Shown here in pieces: positions 36,685 through 45,729 of a stretch of DNA of 64,000 nucleotides. Under the pieces are notes generated by a model, which searched no databases, was not told where the DNA came from, and was given only the letters and a program-made list of their open reading frames with translations. The DNA comes from CAYHCE01 sp964355015 (lineage in GTDB: Bacteria; Cyanobacteriota; Cyanobacteriia; PCC-6307; Cyanobiaceae), in the NCBI GenBank assembly GCA_964355015.1, contig CAYHCE010000015.1, positions 13,969 through 77,968 of the forward strand, written 5' to 3'. Within the stretch, counting starts at the first letter, position 1. The number at the start of each line of letters is the position of its first letter. The position numbers and the translations under genes were made by a program.

Positions 36685-39159
36685 ATGTTCGAGCGGTTCA
36701 CCGAGAAGGCCATCAAGGTCATCATGCTGGCCCAGGAGGAGGCTCGCCGGCTCGGCCACAACTTCGTGGGTACCGAGCAGATCCTTCTGGGGCTGATCGG
36801 CGAGGGCACCGGTGTGGCCGCCAAGGTGCTCAAGTCCATGGGCGTAAACCTCAAGGATGCCCGGGTCGAGGTGGAGAAGATCATCGGCCGCGGCTCCGGC
36901 TTCGTGGCGGTGGAGATCCCCTTCACCCCCCGTGCCAAGCGGGTGCTCGAACTTTCCCTTGAAGAGGCGCGTCAGCTCGGCCACAACTACATCGGCACCG
37001 AGCACCTGCTGTTGGGCCTGATCCGTGAGGGCGAGGGTGTCGCAGCCCGCGTTCTCGAGAATCTCGGCGTCGACCTGGCCAAGGTGCGCACCCAGGTGAT
37101 CCGCATGCTCGGCGAGACCGCCGAGGTCACCGCCGGCAGCGGCAGCAAGGGATCCACCAAGACCCCCACTCTCGACGAGTTCGGCAGCAACCTCACCCAG
37201 CTGGCCGCCGAAGGCAAACTCGATCCCGTGGTGGGTCGCCAGAACGAGATCGAACGAGTGGTGCAGATCCTCGGTCGCCGCACCAAGAACAACCCGGTTC
37301 TGATCGGCGAACCCGGCGTCGGCAAGACCGCCATCGCCGAGGGCCTTGCCCAGCGCATCATCCAGGGAGAGGTCCCCGACATCCTCGAGGACAAGCGTGT
37401 CCTCACCCTCGACATCGGTCTGCTGGTGGCCGGCACCAAGTACCGCGGTGAGTTTGAGGAGCGCCTCAAGAAGATCATGGAGGAGATCCGCGGTGCCGGA
37501 AACGTGATCCTCGTGATCGACGAGGTGCACACCCTGATCGGTGCCGGCGCAGCCGAAGGCGCCATCGATGCCGCCAACATCCTCAAGCCGGCACTGGCCA
37601 GGGGAGAGTTGCAGTGCATCGGTGCCACCACCCTCGACGAATACCGCAAGCACATCGAACGCGACGCCGCACTCGAGCGCCGCTTCCAGCCGGTGATGGT
37701 CGGTGAGCCTTCCGTGGTCGACACGATCGAGATCCTGCGGGGCCTGCGCGAGCGCTACGAGCAGCATCACCGCCTCAAGATCTCCGACGAGGCCCTCGTG
37801 GCCGCCGCCACCCTCGGCGATCGCTACATCTCCGACCGTTTCCTGCCCGACAAGGCGATCGACCTGATTGACGAGGCCGGCAGCCGTGTGCGCCTGTTGA
37901 ACTCCAAGCTGCCCCCGGCCGCCAAGGATCTCGACAAGCAGCTGCGCCAGGTCCAGAAGCAGAAGGAGGATTCCGTCCGCCAGCAGGACTTCACCAAGGC
38001 CGGTGAACTGCGCGACAAGGAAGTGGAGTTGCGCGAGCAGATCCGCTCGATCCTCCAGGCCCGCCGTGACGAGCTGCCGCCTGCTTCGTCCGCCACCGGG
38101 GATGCGGCGGAGCAAGTCGAACTGGCTGCGGACAACGCCCTGGCCGCAGCCTCAGGCGAGCGCCATCCCGTTGTCACCGAGGAGGACATCGCCCAGATCG
38201 TGGCCGCCTGGACCGGCGTACCCGTGCAGAAGCTCACAGAGAGCGAATCCGTGAAGCTGCTGAACATGGAGGAAACCCTCCACCAGCGTCTGATCGGCCA
38301 GGACGAAGCCGTCAAGGCGGTGTCCAAGGCGATCCGTCGCGCCAGAGTGGGTCTCAAGAACCCCAACCGGCCGATCGCCAGCTTCATCTTCTCCGGCCCC
38401 ACCGGCGTCGGCAAGACCGAGCTCACCAAGGCCCTGGCCGCTTACTTCTTCGGCAGCGAGGAGGCCATGATCCGGCTTGACATGTCGGAATTCATGGAGC
38501 GGCACACCGTCAGCAAGCTGATCGGTTCTCCTCCGGGCTATGTGGGCTTCAATGAGGGTGGTCAGCTCACCGAGGCGGTGCGGCGTCGGCCCTACTCGGT
38601 GGTGCTGTTCGATGAGATCGAGAAAGCGCACCAGGACGTCTTCGGCGTGCTGCTTCAGGTGCTCGACGACGGGCGTCTGACCGACGGGCAGGGCCGGACG
38701 GTGAGCTTCCGCAACACGATCGTGATCATGACGAGCAACGTGGGGTCGCAGTTCATCGGCGAGATGGCGCGAGGCGGCGCCGAGGAGCAGTCCATCGATC
38801 AGCTCATCGACGAGGCCATGCGCGCGACGTTCCGGCCGGAGTTCCTGAACCGCATCGACGACATCGTCATCTTCCACGCGCTCACCATCGAGCAGATCGG
38901 GGCCATCGTGGAGCTGCAGCTTGCGGAGGTGCGCGAGCGCCTCGCCGAGCGCAAGATCACCCTCGAGGTGGAGCCCGGCGCCATCGAGCGCATCTCGCTC
39001 GACGGGTTCGACCCGGTCTATGGCGCGCGGCCGCTCAGGCGAGTGATCCAGCGCGAGGTCGTGGACCGGGTCGCTAAGGAGCTCATCGAGGGCCGCGTGC
39101 ACGAGGGCAGCACCGTGCGGATCGACGTGGATGGCACGGGAGAGCTGGTTGTGAGGTAG
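36685..39159 (+). CDS. clpC: chimeric frame: cyanobacterial ClpC fused in silico to the 3' end of a ClpB-like gene
   Basis: From ATG 36685 the protein begins MFERFTEKAIKV, a Clp N-domain with two repeats. It continues with AAA-1 (Walker A GEPGVGKT, 208-215), the UVR/M-domain (VRQQDFTKAGELRDKE) and AAA-2 (GPTGVGKT, 571-578; GSPPGYVGFNEGGQLTEAV). To about residue 635 this is cyanobacterial ClpC, the unfoldase partner of ClpP. From about AHQDVFGVLLQVLDDGRL onward it reads as ClpB: TFRPEFLNRIDDIVIFHAL and VEPGAIERISLDGFDPVYGARP. The codon style also changes. The C-terminus lacks the ClpC-type tail. The fusion is best read as an assembly artefact between two organisms; the true clpC 3' end is missing. 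Confidence 0.9.
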   Translation: MFERFTEKAIKVIMLAQEEARRLGHNFVGTEQILLGLIGEGTGVAAKVLKSMGVNLKDARVEVEKIIGRGSGFVAVEIPFTPRAKRVLELSLEEARQLGHNYIGTEHLLLGLIREGEGVAARVLENLGVDLAKVRTQVIRMLGETAEVTAGSGSKGSTKTPTLDEFGSNLTQLAAEGKLDPVVGRQNEIERVVQILGRRTKNNPVLIGEPGVGKTAIAEGLAQRIIQGEVPDILEDKRVLTLDIGLLVAGTKYRGEFEERLKKIMEEIRGAGNVILVIDEVHTLIGAGAAEGAIDAANILKPALARGELQCIGATTLDEYRKHIERDAALERRFQPVMVGEPSVVDTIEILRGLRERYEQHHRLKISDEALVAAATLGDRYISDRFLPDKAIDLIDEAGSRVRLLNSKLPPAAKDLDKQLRQVQKQKEDSVRQQDFTKAGELRDKEVELREQIRSILQARRDELPPASSATGDAAEQVELAADNALAAASGERHPVVTEEDIAQIVAAWTGVPVQKLTESESVKLLNMEETLHQRLIGQDEAVKAVSKAIRRARVGLKNPNRPIASFIFSGPTGVGKTELTKALAAYFFGSEEAMIRLDMSEFMERHTVSKLIGSPPGYVGFNEGGQLTEAVRRRPYSVVLFDEIEKAHQDVFGVLLQVLDDGRLTDGQGRTVSFRNTIVIMTSNVGSQFIGEMARGGAEEQSIDQLIDEAMRATFRPEFLNRIDDIVIFHALTIEQIGAIVELQLAEVRERLAERKITLEVEPGAIERISLDGFDPVYGARPLRRVIQREVVDRVAKELIEGRVHEGSTVRIDVDGTGELVVR
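38560..38640. other. probable assembly junction between two genomes
   Basis: The switch from cyanobacterial to actinomycete-like sequence occurs within this conserved AAA-2 Walker B region, which encodes RRRPYSVVLFDEIEKAH. Upstream, GFNEGGQLTEAVRRRPY is cyanobacterial ClpC. Downstream, HQDVFGVLLQVLDDGRLTDGQG is ClpB-like, and GC-ending codon choice changes (GCG and CGC become dominant). Highly conserved DNA is where an assembler is most likely to cross between genomes. The exact base cannot be set by eye. Confidence 0.8.
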
Positions 39160-39291
39160 GGACGGGCCAGCGATTTCGCTGCATAGGTCTCTCGTGGCAG
39201 ACTCGGCAAGGCGGGTACGCTCCCTCCTTGGACTACCGGCGTCGGGTTCGCAGGTCAAACGCACGCTGCTAGGCAATCCACCGAGCGCTCA

Positions 39292-39600
39292 CTAGCTCTC
39301 CAGCAGACTCCCCGCCCTGTAGTAGAAGAACAGGCGATTCGACGTGGTATCTCTCTGGCGCGCTCTCCACTGCTCGTAGGCTTCGTGCGCTACTACGGCG
39401 CCACCCGCAACGATGCCCAGGGCCGCGCTCGTCTCCTTTGAAGCGATGTCGTGTGATGACAGCAGCAGCCCGAGGCCCGATGCACCGGGCAGAATCAGCG
39501 GTTTCGCGGCCAGACTCCAGACGAGTTGCTTCAGGTACTTGTTCGTCTCCAGCGCTTCGCGTATCTCCAGCACTGCTGTGTCTGGATATGATACTAGCAA
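39292..39600 (-). pseudogene. truncated gene remnant, C-terminal part of an unknown protein
   Basis: The reverse frame encodes about 100 protein-like residues ending NRLFFYYRAGSLLES. An Ala/Gly-rich segment (SAALGIVAGGAVVAHEAY) might be a membrane hairpin. The frame runs back into the start of the Rrf2 gene without a credible start codon, so the N-terminal part seems lost. The DNA is lower in GC than the flanks. I do not recognise the family. The rest of 39160-39291 shows no gene. Confidence 0.4.
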
Positions 39601-39628
39601 GGTAGCAGTTCTGGCGGGGGAGGATTTC

Positions 39629-40039
39629 CTGCAGATCACTCGTCGCACCGACTACGCGGTCCGAATGCTTCTCAGGCTGGCGTCCGGCTCGCAGGACGTT
39701 CCGGTTTCCGTTCGCAGGATCGCCGAGGAGCAGGACGTACCGTATGCATTCGCCCGCAGCATCCAGCGTGATCTCTTGGCCGCCGGCCTCGTCGAGGCCC
39801 GGCGTGGAGCGGCGGGCGGCATGACCCTAGCGAAGCCGGCCGAGCTGATCACAGTGCTGGATATCGTGGAGGCCGTGCAGGGACCGCTGGCATGCTCCGT
39901 CTGCACGGCGGATCCTGATTGGTGCGAACTCCGAGATGGGTGTCGGATGCACGCGGTCTGGCGGGGCGCCGACGAGGCTCTGGGCGGCTACTTGGGAAGT
40001 AAGACCCTGGCGGGTCTTGTTGCCGGACAAGGGAGGTGA
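39629..40039 (+). CDS. Rrf2-family transcriptional regulator (probable Fe-S sensor)
   Basis: About 136 residues. The N-terminal winged helix LQITRRTDYAVRMLLRLA, then VRRIAEEQDVPYAFARSIQRDLLAAGLVEARRGAAGGMTL, is typical Rrf2. The cysteines CSVCTADPDWCELRDGC match the cluster-ligating region of IscR/NsrR-like members. No ATG is found near the family N-terminus. A GGGGGAGG ribosome-binding site 5 bases before CTG 39629 suggests a CTG start, giving M-QITRR. It ends just before cydA and probably controls cydAB in response to NO, iron or redox state (inference from position). Confidence 0.82.
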   Translation: MQITRRTDYAVRMLLRLASGSQDVPVSVRRIAEEQDVPYAFARSIQRDLLAAGLVEARRGAAGGMTLAKPAELITVLDIVEAVQGPLACSVCTADPDWCELRDGCRMHAVWRGADEALGGYLGSKTLAGLVAGQGR

Positions 40040-40047
40040 GGTGGGGA

Positions 40048-41379
40048 ATGGATGTCGTCGCGCTTTCACGCCTGCAATTCGCGCTAACCGTTGGCTACCA
40101 CTTCCTCTTCGTGCCACTCTCGATCGGGCTCGGGTTGGTGATGGTTCTGGCCGAGCGCCGGTACTACAAGAGTGGTAGCGATGAGGACAAGGCGGCTTCG
40201 GCGTTCTGGATCAGGATCTTCACCGCGACGTTCGCGGTGGGGGTCGCGACTGGTATCACGATGGAGTTCGCCTTCGGCACGAACTGGGCGACGTACTCGC
40301 GGTTCGTCGGCGACATCTTCGGCGCGCCTCTCGCTGCCGAGGGCCTGTTCGCGTTCTTCCTCGAATCGACCTTCCTCGCCGTGCTCCTATTTGGCAGGGA
40401 GCGTGTGTCGAGGAAGTTCTTCTACGTGTCGGCGTGGCTCGTGTGGTGCGGGTCGCTCCTGTCGGCGCTTTGGATCATCATCGCGAACTCATGGATGCAG
40501 ACGCCAGCGGGCTACAAGATAGTCGAGACCGATTCGGGCACGAAGGCCCAGCTCACCGACTTCTTCGCAGCGGCGCTCAACCCGAGTACGGTGCCGCGCT
40601 ACATCCACACGGTTGACGCGCTGCTCATGGTGGGCGGGTTTGGTGCGATGGCGCTTGCGGCCCACTACCTGCGCAAGGGCACCCACACCGATTTCGCACG
40701 CAAGACGATGACGACCGGTGCTGCGATCGCGCTCGTCTTCACCGTGCTCATGCTTCCCGCAGGCCACCTCCAGGCCGTTTCCGTTGTCGAGAACCAGCCG
40801 AGCAAGATCGCGGCGATGGAAGGCCACTGGGAGGACGGGCCGATTCCTCTCGGTATCATCGGTTGGGTCGACGTCGAGAACGGAAAGACCTACGGGATTG
40901 CGGTCCCGGGCGGCGTGAACATGCTTGCGGGTGACTTCGCGCGCGAGAAGTCGTACCCGGGGCTCAACAGCTTCGCGCCTGAGGATCGGCCGCCAGTGAA
41001 CCTCACCTTCCAAACGTATCACTGGATGGTCCTGCTCTGGGGGGCGATGCTCCTTCTCGCGGCACTGGCATGGTTCCTGAACAGGCGCGGAAACCTGGAA
41101 CGTAGGCGCGGGTTGCTGGGGTTGCTCGTGTGGTCGCCGATCCTGCCAATGCTCGCCATCCAGTTGGGTTGGGCCGCAGCGGAGGTCGGCAGGCAGCCAT
41201 GGATCGTCTGGCAGGAGCTGCGAACGGTCGACGCGATCTCGAAGGCCGTGCCCGCGGGCGAGGTGGCGACGACGCTCGCCCTGTTCGTCGTCTTCTACAC
41301 CGTCATCTACATAGCGTGGGTGCGCGTAGTCCTCAGGTTCATCAGAACCGGCCCGGTCGTGGGCGGGGGGGTGAAGTAG
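40048..41379 (+). CDS. cydA: cytochrome bd ubiquinol/menaquinol oxidase subunit I
   Basis: A 443-residue polytopic quinol oxidase subunit that binds hemes b558, b595 and d. The haem ligands are visible in LTVGYHFLFVPLSIG and RYIHTVDALLMVGG, and the quinol region includes GRQPWIVW. The Q-loop is short, as in non-proteobacterial CydA. ATG 40048 fits MDVVALSRLQFAL and follows a GGTGGGG ribosome-binding site. It is preceded by Rrf2 and followed directly by cydB. The oxidase gives oxygen scavenging and microaerobic respiration. Confidence 0.95.
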   Translation: MDVVALSRLQFALTVGYHFLFVPLSIGLGLVMVLAERRYYKSGSDEDKAASAFWIRIFTATFAVGVATGITMEFAFGTNWATYSRFVGDIFGAPLAAEGLFAFFLESTFLAVLLFGRERVSRKFFYVSAWLVWCGSLLSALWIIIANSWMQTPAGYKIVETDSGTKAQLTDFFAAALNPSTVPRYIHTVDALLMVGGFGAMALAAHYLRKGTHTDFARKTMTTGAAIALVFTVLMLPAGHLQAVSVVENQPSKIAAMEGHWEDGPIPLGIIGWVDVENGKTYGIAVPGGVNMLAGDFAREKSYPGLNSFAPEDRPPVNLTFQTYHWMVLLWGAMLLLAALAWFLNRRGNLERRRGLLGLLVWSPILPMLAIQLGWAAAEVGRQPWIVWQELRTVDAISKAVPAGEVATTLALFVVFYTVIYIAWVRVVLRFIRTGPVVGGGVK

Positions 41380-42435
41380 ATGAGCCTCGGAGTGATCTGG
41401 TTCGTGCTCGTGGGCGTCTTGCTCGCCGGCTATGCCGTGTTCGACGGCTTCGATCTTGGTGTCGGCGTGCTCTACCCTGTCCTCGGCAAGTCCGAGGACG
41501 ACAAGGCCGTCATGCGTCGCTCGATCGGCCCCGTGTGGGACGGCAACGAGGTCTGGCTGCTGACCGGTGGAGGAGCCTTGTTCGCTGCGTTTCCGGCGGT
41601 GTATGCGACCGTCTTCTCGGGCTTCTATATCGCGCTCATGCTGCTGCTGTTCGCCCTGATCTTCCGTGCGGTGGCACTCGAGTTTCGCCATCACGACCCC
41701 GCTTGGGCGAAGTTCTGGGACTGGGCGTTCTTTCTGGGTAGCGCGATTCCCGCGCTGCTCTTCGGCGTCGCAGTCGGCAACATCATCCGCGGCGTGCCGC
41801 TGACGGCTGGTGGAGAGATGATCGCGGGCGGAGGTGACCCGACCTTCCTCGGGAACCTGCTGGCAGCCCTCAATCCCTACTCGCTCGTGATTGGCATCCT
41901 TGGACTCACCTGGATCGTGCTCCAGGGTTCCGCGTGGCTGTGTCTCAAGACGACGGGGGACCTGTACGAACGCGTCCAGCGCGTCCGCCGAGCTATGGTT
42001 GTCGCGTTCGCAGTAGTGTTCGCGCTCGCCACGGCCGCAACTGCCTACATGGTTCCGGATGCGTTCGCGAAGGCGACCTCAAGTGCTGCGGGGTGGGTCT
42101 TCATCGTGCTTACCATAGCTGCGACTGTCGCGGCGTGGGTGTTCGGGCAGCGCAAGGCGGACCGGCAGGCGTTCTACGGCACATCGCTTGGTGGGATCGC
42201 ACTCGTGGGCATATGGGCGGCGTCCATCTTCCCCGAGTTGGTGCCCGCGCTGGCGGGGAGTGCGGGCGAGTCGCTGACCATCGCAAACTCGGCGTCGTCG
42301 GACCTGACCCTAACGGTGATGCTAATCATCGCCGCAATCGGCGTACCGCTGGTGCTCTTCTACTTCTTCCTCATCTACCGGACATACAAGGGCAGGATCG
42401 ATCCGGCGTCGCTCCATGAAGAAGGGGCTTACTAG
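41380..42435 (+). CDS. cydB: cytochrome bd oxidase subunit II
   Basis: A 351-residue membrane protein with about eight hydrophobic segments. The family start WFVLVGVLLAGYAVFDGFDLG and the WDGNEVWLLTGGGALFAAFP motif are clear, as is VFSGFYIALMLLLFALIFRAV. It starts immediately after the cydA stop, so the two subunits are translated together. The cydX and cydDC genes are not in this window. Confidence 0.95.
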   Translation: MSLGVIWFVLVGVLLAGYAVFDGFDLGVGVLYPVLGKSEDDKAVMRRSIGPVWDGNEVWLLTGGGALFAAFPAVYATVFSGFYIALMLLLFALIFRAVALEFRHHDPAWAKFWDWAFFLGSAIPALLFGVAVGNIIRGVPLTAGGEMIAGGGDPTFLGNLLAALNPYSLVIGILGLTWIVLQGSAWLCLKTTGDLYERVQRVRRAMVVAFAVVFALATAATAYMVPDAFAKATSSAAGWVFIVLTIAATVAAWVFGQRKADRQAFYGTSLGGIALVGIWAASIFPELVPALAGSAGESLTIANSASSDLTLTVMLIIAAIGVPLVLFYFFLIYRTYKGRIDPASLHEEGAY

Positions 42436-42517
42436 AGCGCACTTCTCACCGATTGCGTGGCTTCGCTGAACCGCAGAGATTGGGGATGTCGTCGTATGGG
42501 CCGACGGCCCCCGTGCG

Positions 42518-43732
42518 TCAGGCGGGCGGGTCTTCGACGCAGGCACGCTGCCCCGGACGCCAGCACAGCGTCGCGTACGCGAAGGCCACGCACACTGCGG
42601 TCACGACCCCCGAGAACACGCCCGGCGCCCAGACCCCGACGGACTGGATCAGCGCCGCTGCGATGATCGGCGCGAAGATCCGCGTAGCGCTCATGATCGA
42701 GGTCTGGACTCCGAGTATGCCGCCGACCTCGTCGTGATGGACGGACTTGGTGAGCGCGCTCGTCATGATTGTGTTGCTCACCGCCAACCCGAACGACAGG
42801 CATGGCATGAACATCAGGAGCGGCGGGATGCCGGGCAGGAATCCCCACACGGCAAGCGAGAACGCGGCGAGCGAGAGGAAGCTGACGATGAGCCCGTCGT
42901 CGGAGAAGCGTTTCGTGAGTCGCCCGATGAAGAACAGCTGGATCACCACGCTGAGCACGCCCACGTAGGCGAGCACGAGTCCGTTCGCGCGTTGCGTGAT
43001 GCCGATCGCAACCGCCCACAGCGAGAAGCCGCCCTCGAACACGGCGAACGACAGTCCGGTTCCGGTGCGGATCCAGAGCAGCGGGCCCACGCGCGGATGT
43101 GCGAGCGCATCGGCGAGTCCGCGCACGTTGAAGATGGGACGTTTCCGTTCGGCGAGGCGCGCCTTGTCCTCGGCGGTGAGCGACTCGGGCAGGAAGAGCG
43201 CGACGAGGAGCAGGTTGAGTGCCGCGAGCCCTGCGCCCACGAACGCCGGCACCGCGTAGCCGTAGCTGGAGAGCAGACCGCCGGTGGCGGGACCGATGAT
43301 GAAGCCGAGGCCGAACGCCGCACCGATCATGCCGAGCGCCTTACCTCGAGACTCGGCGTCGGTGATGTCCGCGATGTAGGCCTGAGCCACACTGATGTTG
43401 CCGCCTGTGATGCCGTCGACGAATCGGCTGAAGTACAGGACGGTGATGGACGCCGCGCCCAGCATGGCCCCGCCCAGCACGATGAAGCCGCACATCGTAC
43501 CGAAGATGCTCACGAGCAGGACCGGTTTGCGGCCAAACCGGTCGGAGAGCCGTCCCAGGATGGGTGCGCCGAAGAACTGCGCGAGCGGGTAGATCGCGAG
43601 CAGGAGGCCTGCCTCGAGCTTGGAGGCGCCCAAGTCGCGCGCGATGTAGGCGAGTAGTGGCAGGACGATGCTGAAGCTCAGCATGTCCACGAGCACGACG
43701 CCGAAGATGATGGCGAGCCGACGGTCTCTCAC
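42518..43732 (-). CDS. MFS transporter, TetA/MdtG-like drug efflux type
   Basis: A 404-residue transporter with 12 predicted membrane spans. Motif A is GRLSDRFGRKPVLL near residue 60, and the motif C-like GAAFGLGFIIGPATGGLL falls in span 5, as in drug/H+ antiporters. The sequence resembles the DHA1 subgroup, but the substrate is unknown. It is divergent from the DUF2461 gene and convergent with cydB. Confidence 0.87.
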   Translation of the reverse strand: MRDRRLAIIFGVVLVDMLSFSIVLPLLAYIARDLGASKLEAGLLLAIYPLAQFFGAPILGRLSDRFGRKPVLLVSIFGTMCGFIVLGGAMLGAASITVLYFSRFVDGITGGNISVAQAYIADITDAESRGKALGMIGAAFGLGFIIGPATGGLLSSYGYAVPAFVGAGLAALNLLLVALFLPESLTAEDKARLAERKRPIFNVRGLADALAHPRVGPLLWIRTGTGLSFAVFEGGFSLWAVAIGITQRANGLVLAYVGVLSVVIQLFFIGRLTKRFSDDGLIVSFLSLAAFSLAVWGFLPGIPPLLMFMPCLSFGLAVSNTIMTSALTKSVHHDEVGGILGVQTSIMSATRIFAPIIAAALIQSVGVWAPGVFSGVVTAVCVAFAYATLCWRPGQRACVEDPPA

Positions 43733-43829
43733 GGATCTCCCAGCCGAGAAGTCGGAACGGGTGCGTGCCGTGGTGTGCCGTCACGCACCGCAACGGGCAT
43801 CATACGACGAGACGACGAAAGGAGCCGCC

Positions 43830-44510
43830 ATGGCGTTCGAGGGGTTCACCGAAGATACGCTCGCGTTCATCGCGGACCTTGCCGCGCACAACGACCGCGA
43901 CTGGTTCGCCGCGAACAAGCAGCGCTACGAGTCCTCCGTGCTGGGGCCGGAGAAGGAGTTCGTGGAGACCATCCGCGCTCCGCTCGCTGCCATCGCTCCG
44001 GGGGCGAGCGCCGAGCCGCGCGTCAATGGGTCCATCTTTCGCATCAACCGCGACACGCGCTTCTCCCGAGACAAGTCACCGTACAAGACCCACGTGGACC
44101 TGTGGTTCTGGATGGGTCCAGAGCGCAAGACCTCGCCGGGCGGCTACTTCGTGCGGCTGACGGCCGACTCGGTGTGGGTGGGCGGTGGCGTACACGCGCT
44201 CTCGGATGCGCAGCTGGTGCGTTTGCGCGCCGCAATCGCCGAGGAGGCGTCGGGGAGCCGGCTCGAGACGGTCTTGGACCGGCTGCGCGGGGCCGGCTAC
44301 GCGGTGGGCGAGGAGGCATACAAGCGGGTTCCCGCCGGCTATCCATCGGACCATCCGCGCGCAGACCTGCTCAGGTTCGGCTCTCTGAGCGCCATGCAGG
44401 CCGATCTGCCAGTGCCGCAGGAGTTCTACTCGGCAGCCTTCGTGGACTGGTGCATCGCGCACTTTGCGCAGACAGTGCCGCTCGTGAACTGGCTCGCGGA
44501 GAACCTCTAG
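43830..44510 (+). CDS. DUF2461 family protein
   Basis: A 226-residue soluble protein with a good AAAGGAG site before ATG 43830. Family hallmarks are FLADLAAHNDR-like AFIADLAAHNDRDWFAANK, then RINRDTRFSRDKSPYKTHV and the end YSAAFVDWCIAHFAQTVPLVNWL. No biochemical function is established for DUF2461. It is followed 36 bases later by rtcB and may share its transcript. Confidence 0.88.
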   Translation: MAFEGFTEDTLAFIADLAAHNDRDWFAANKQRYESSVLGPEKEFVETIRAPLAAIAPGASAEPRVNGSIFRINRDTRFSRDKSPYKTHVDLWFWMGPERKTSPGGYFVRLTADSVWVGGGVHALSDAQLVRLRAAIAEEASGSRLETVLDRLRGAGYAVGEEAYKRVPAGYPSDHPRADLLRFGSLSAMQADLPVPQEFYSAAFVDWCIAHFAQTVPLVNWLAENL

Positions 44511-44546
44511 GGGCGCGGGTACGTACCGTGTTGGAGGTGCCGAACC

Positions 44547-45707
44547 GTGCGCACGATCCTCACAGAACGCGTGCCGATCCTCGTGTGGGGCGAGTCCGCC
44601 GACGAGCAGACCCTCGCGCAAACGCGGAACCTTGCGAACCTCCCGTTCGCGTTCGATCACGTGGCACTCATGCCCGACGCGCACGTGGGCTTCGGCATGC
44701 CGATCGGTGGCGTGCTGGCTGCCGAAGGGCAGGTCATCCCGCACGCGGTCGGGCTCGACATCGGGTGCGGCATGCGCGCCTGGCGCACGAACGTACCCGC
44801 CGAGGAACTCATGCCGCTCCGCGACCGCATCCTCAACGACATCCAGCGCTCAGTGCCGCAGGGCTTCGACTGGCACCACTCGAGCCAGGCGGACCGCACT
44901 GCGCTATTCGAGGTCGTGCCGGATGCCGCAGCACTGCGGGCGGAGATCGCGAAGGCCGAGCGGCAGATCGGTACGCTCGGTGGCGGCAACCACTTCATCG
45001 AGCTCTCGGTCGACTCGGCGGGTGTGGTCTGGGCGATGATCCACTCGGGCAGCCGCAACGTGGGCAAGCAGATGGCCGATCACTACGACCGCATCGCCCG
45101 CGACGAGAACCGCCGCACCGGTTCGGACGTTCCGCTGGAGTGGGGCCTCGCGCATCTGCCGGTGGAAGGCGAAGCCGGCTCGGAGTACCTCGAGGTCATG
45201 AACTGGTGTCTCGATTTCGCGCGTGAGAACCGGCGCCTGATGGCCGAAGACGTGCAGCGCGCGATCTCGCGTCACTTCCCGGACGTCGAGCCAAATCCGG
45301 CTGTCGACGTGCACCACAACTACGCGGCGATCGAGGAGCACCTCGGCGAGCGTGTGGTCGTACATCGCAAGGGCGCCGTACGGTCCGAGGGTACAGTCGT
45401 CGTGCCCGGATCGATGGGAACCGCGTCCTACATCTGCGAGGGCAAGGCGAGCCCGGAGGCGTTCGAGTCGTGCAGCCATGGCGCGGGGCGCGCGCTCGGG
45501 CGCAAGCAGGCGGTGCGCACCATCCCGCGAGAGCGCGTGTTGCAGGAGCTGCGTGACCGCGACGTGCGGCTCTTCAAGGCGAAGAAAGGCGATCTCGCCG
45601 AGGAGGCGCCGGAGGCCTACAAGGACATCGAACAAGTGCTCGGTTGGCAGGCCGATCTGGTCGAGCCGGTTGTGAGACTGGTCCCGGTGGGTGTCGTGAA
45701 AGGCTGA
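44547..45707 (+). CDS. rtcB: RtcB-type RNA ligase
   Basis: A 386-residue RNA ligase that joins 2',3'-cyclic phosphate and 5'-OH ends via a guanylylated histidine. The metal site residues are in GLDIGCGM (Cys), LGGGNHFIEL (His), MIHSGSRNVGK (His) and VHHNYA (His). The guanylylated His lies in SCSHGAGRALGRKQA. It is shorter than E. coli RtcB (408). No archease or RtcA gene is next to it. The start is GTG 44547. Confidence 0.93.
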   Translation: MRTILTERVPILVWGESADEQTLAQTRNLANLPFAFDHVALMPDAHVGFGMPIGGVLAAEGQVIPHAVGLDIGCGMRAWRTNVPAEELMPLRDRILNDIQRSVPQGFDWHHSSQADRTALFEVVPDAAALRAEIAKAERQIGTLGGGNHFIELSVDSAGVVWAMIHSGSRNVGKQMADHYDRIARDENRRTGSDVPLEWGLAHLPVEGEAGSEYLEVMNWCLDFARENRRLMAEDVQRAISRHFPDVEPNPAVDVHHNYAAIEEHLGERVVVHRKGAVRSEGTVVVPGSMGTASYICEGKASPEAFESCSHGAGRALGRKQAVRTIPRERVLQELRDRDVRLFKAKKGDLAEEAPEAYKDIEQVLGWQADLVEPVVRLVPVGVVKG

Positions 45708-45729
45708 GCGCGCGCCAGGGGTCGCGGCG

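Noticed and set aside
36685..39159. Real gene fusion or horizontal transfer creating a ClpC-ClpB hybrid
   Set aside because: All genes beyond it are also non-cyanobacterial, so a change of genome explains the data more simply than a fusion plus a 25-kb transfer.
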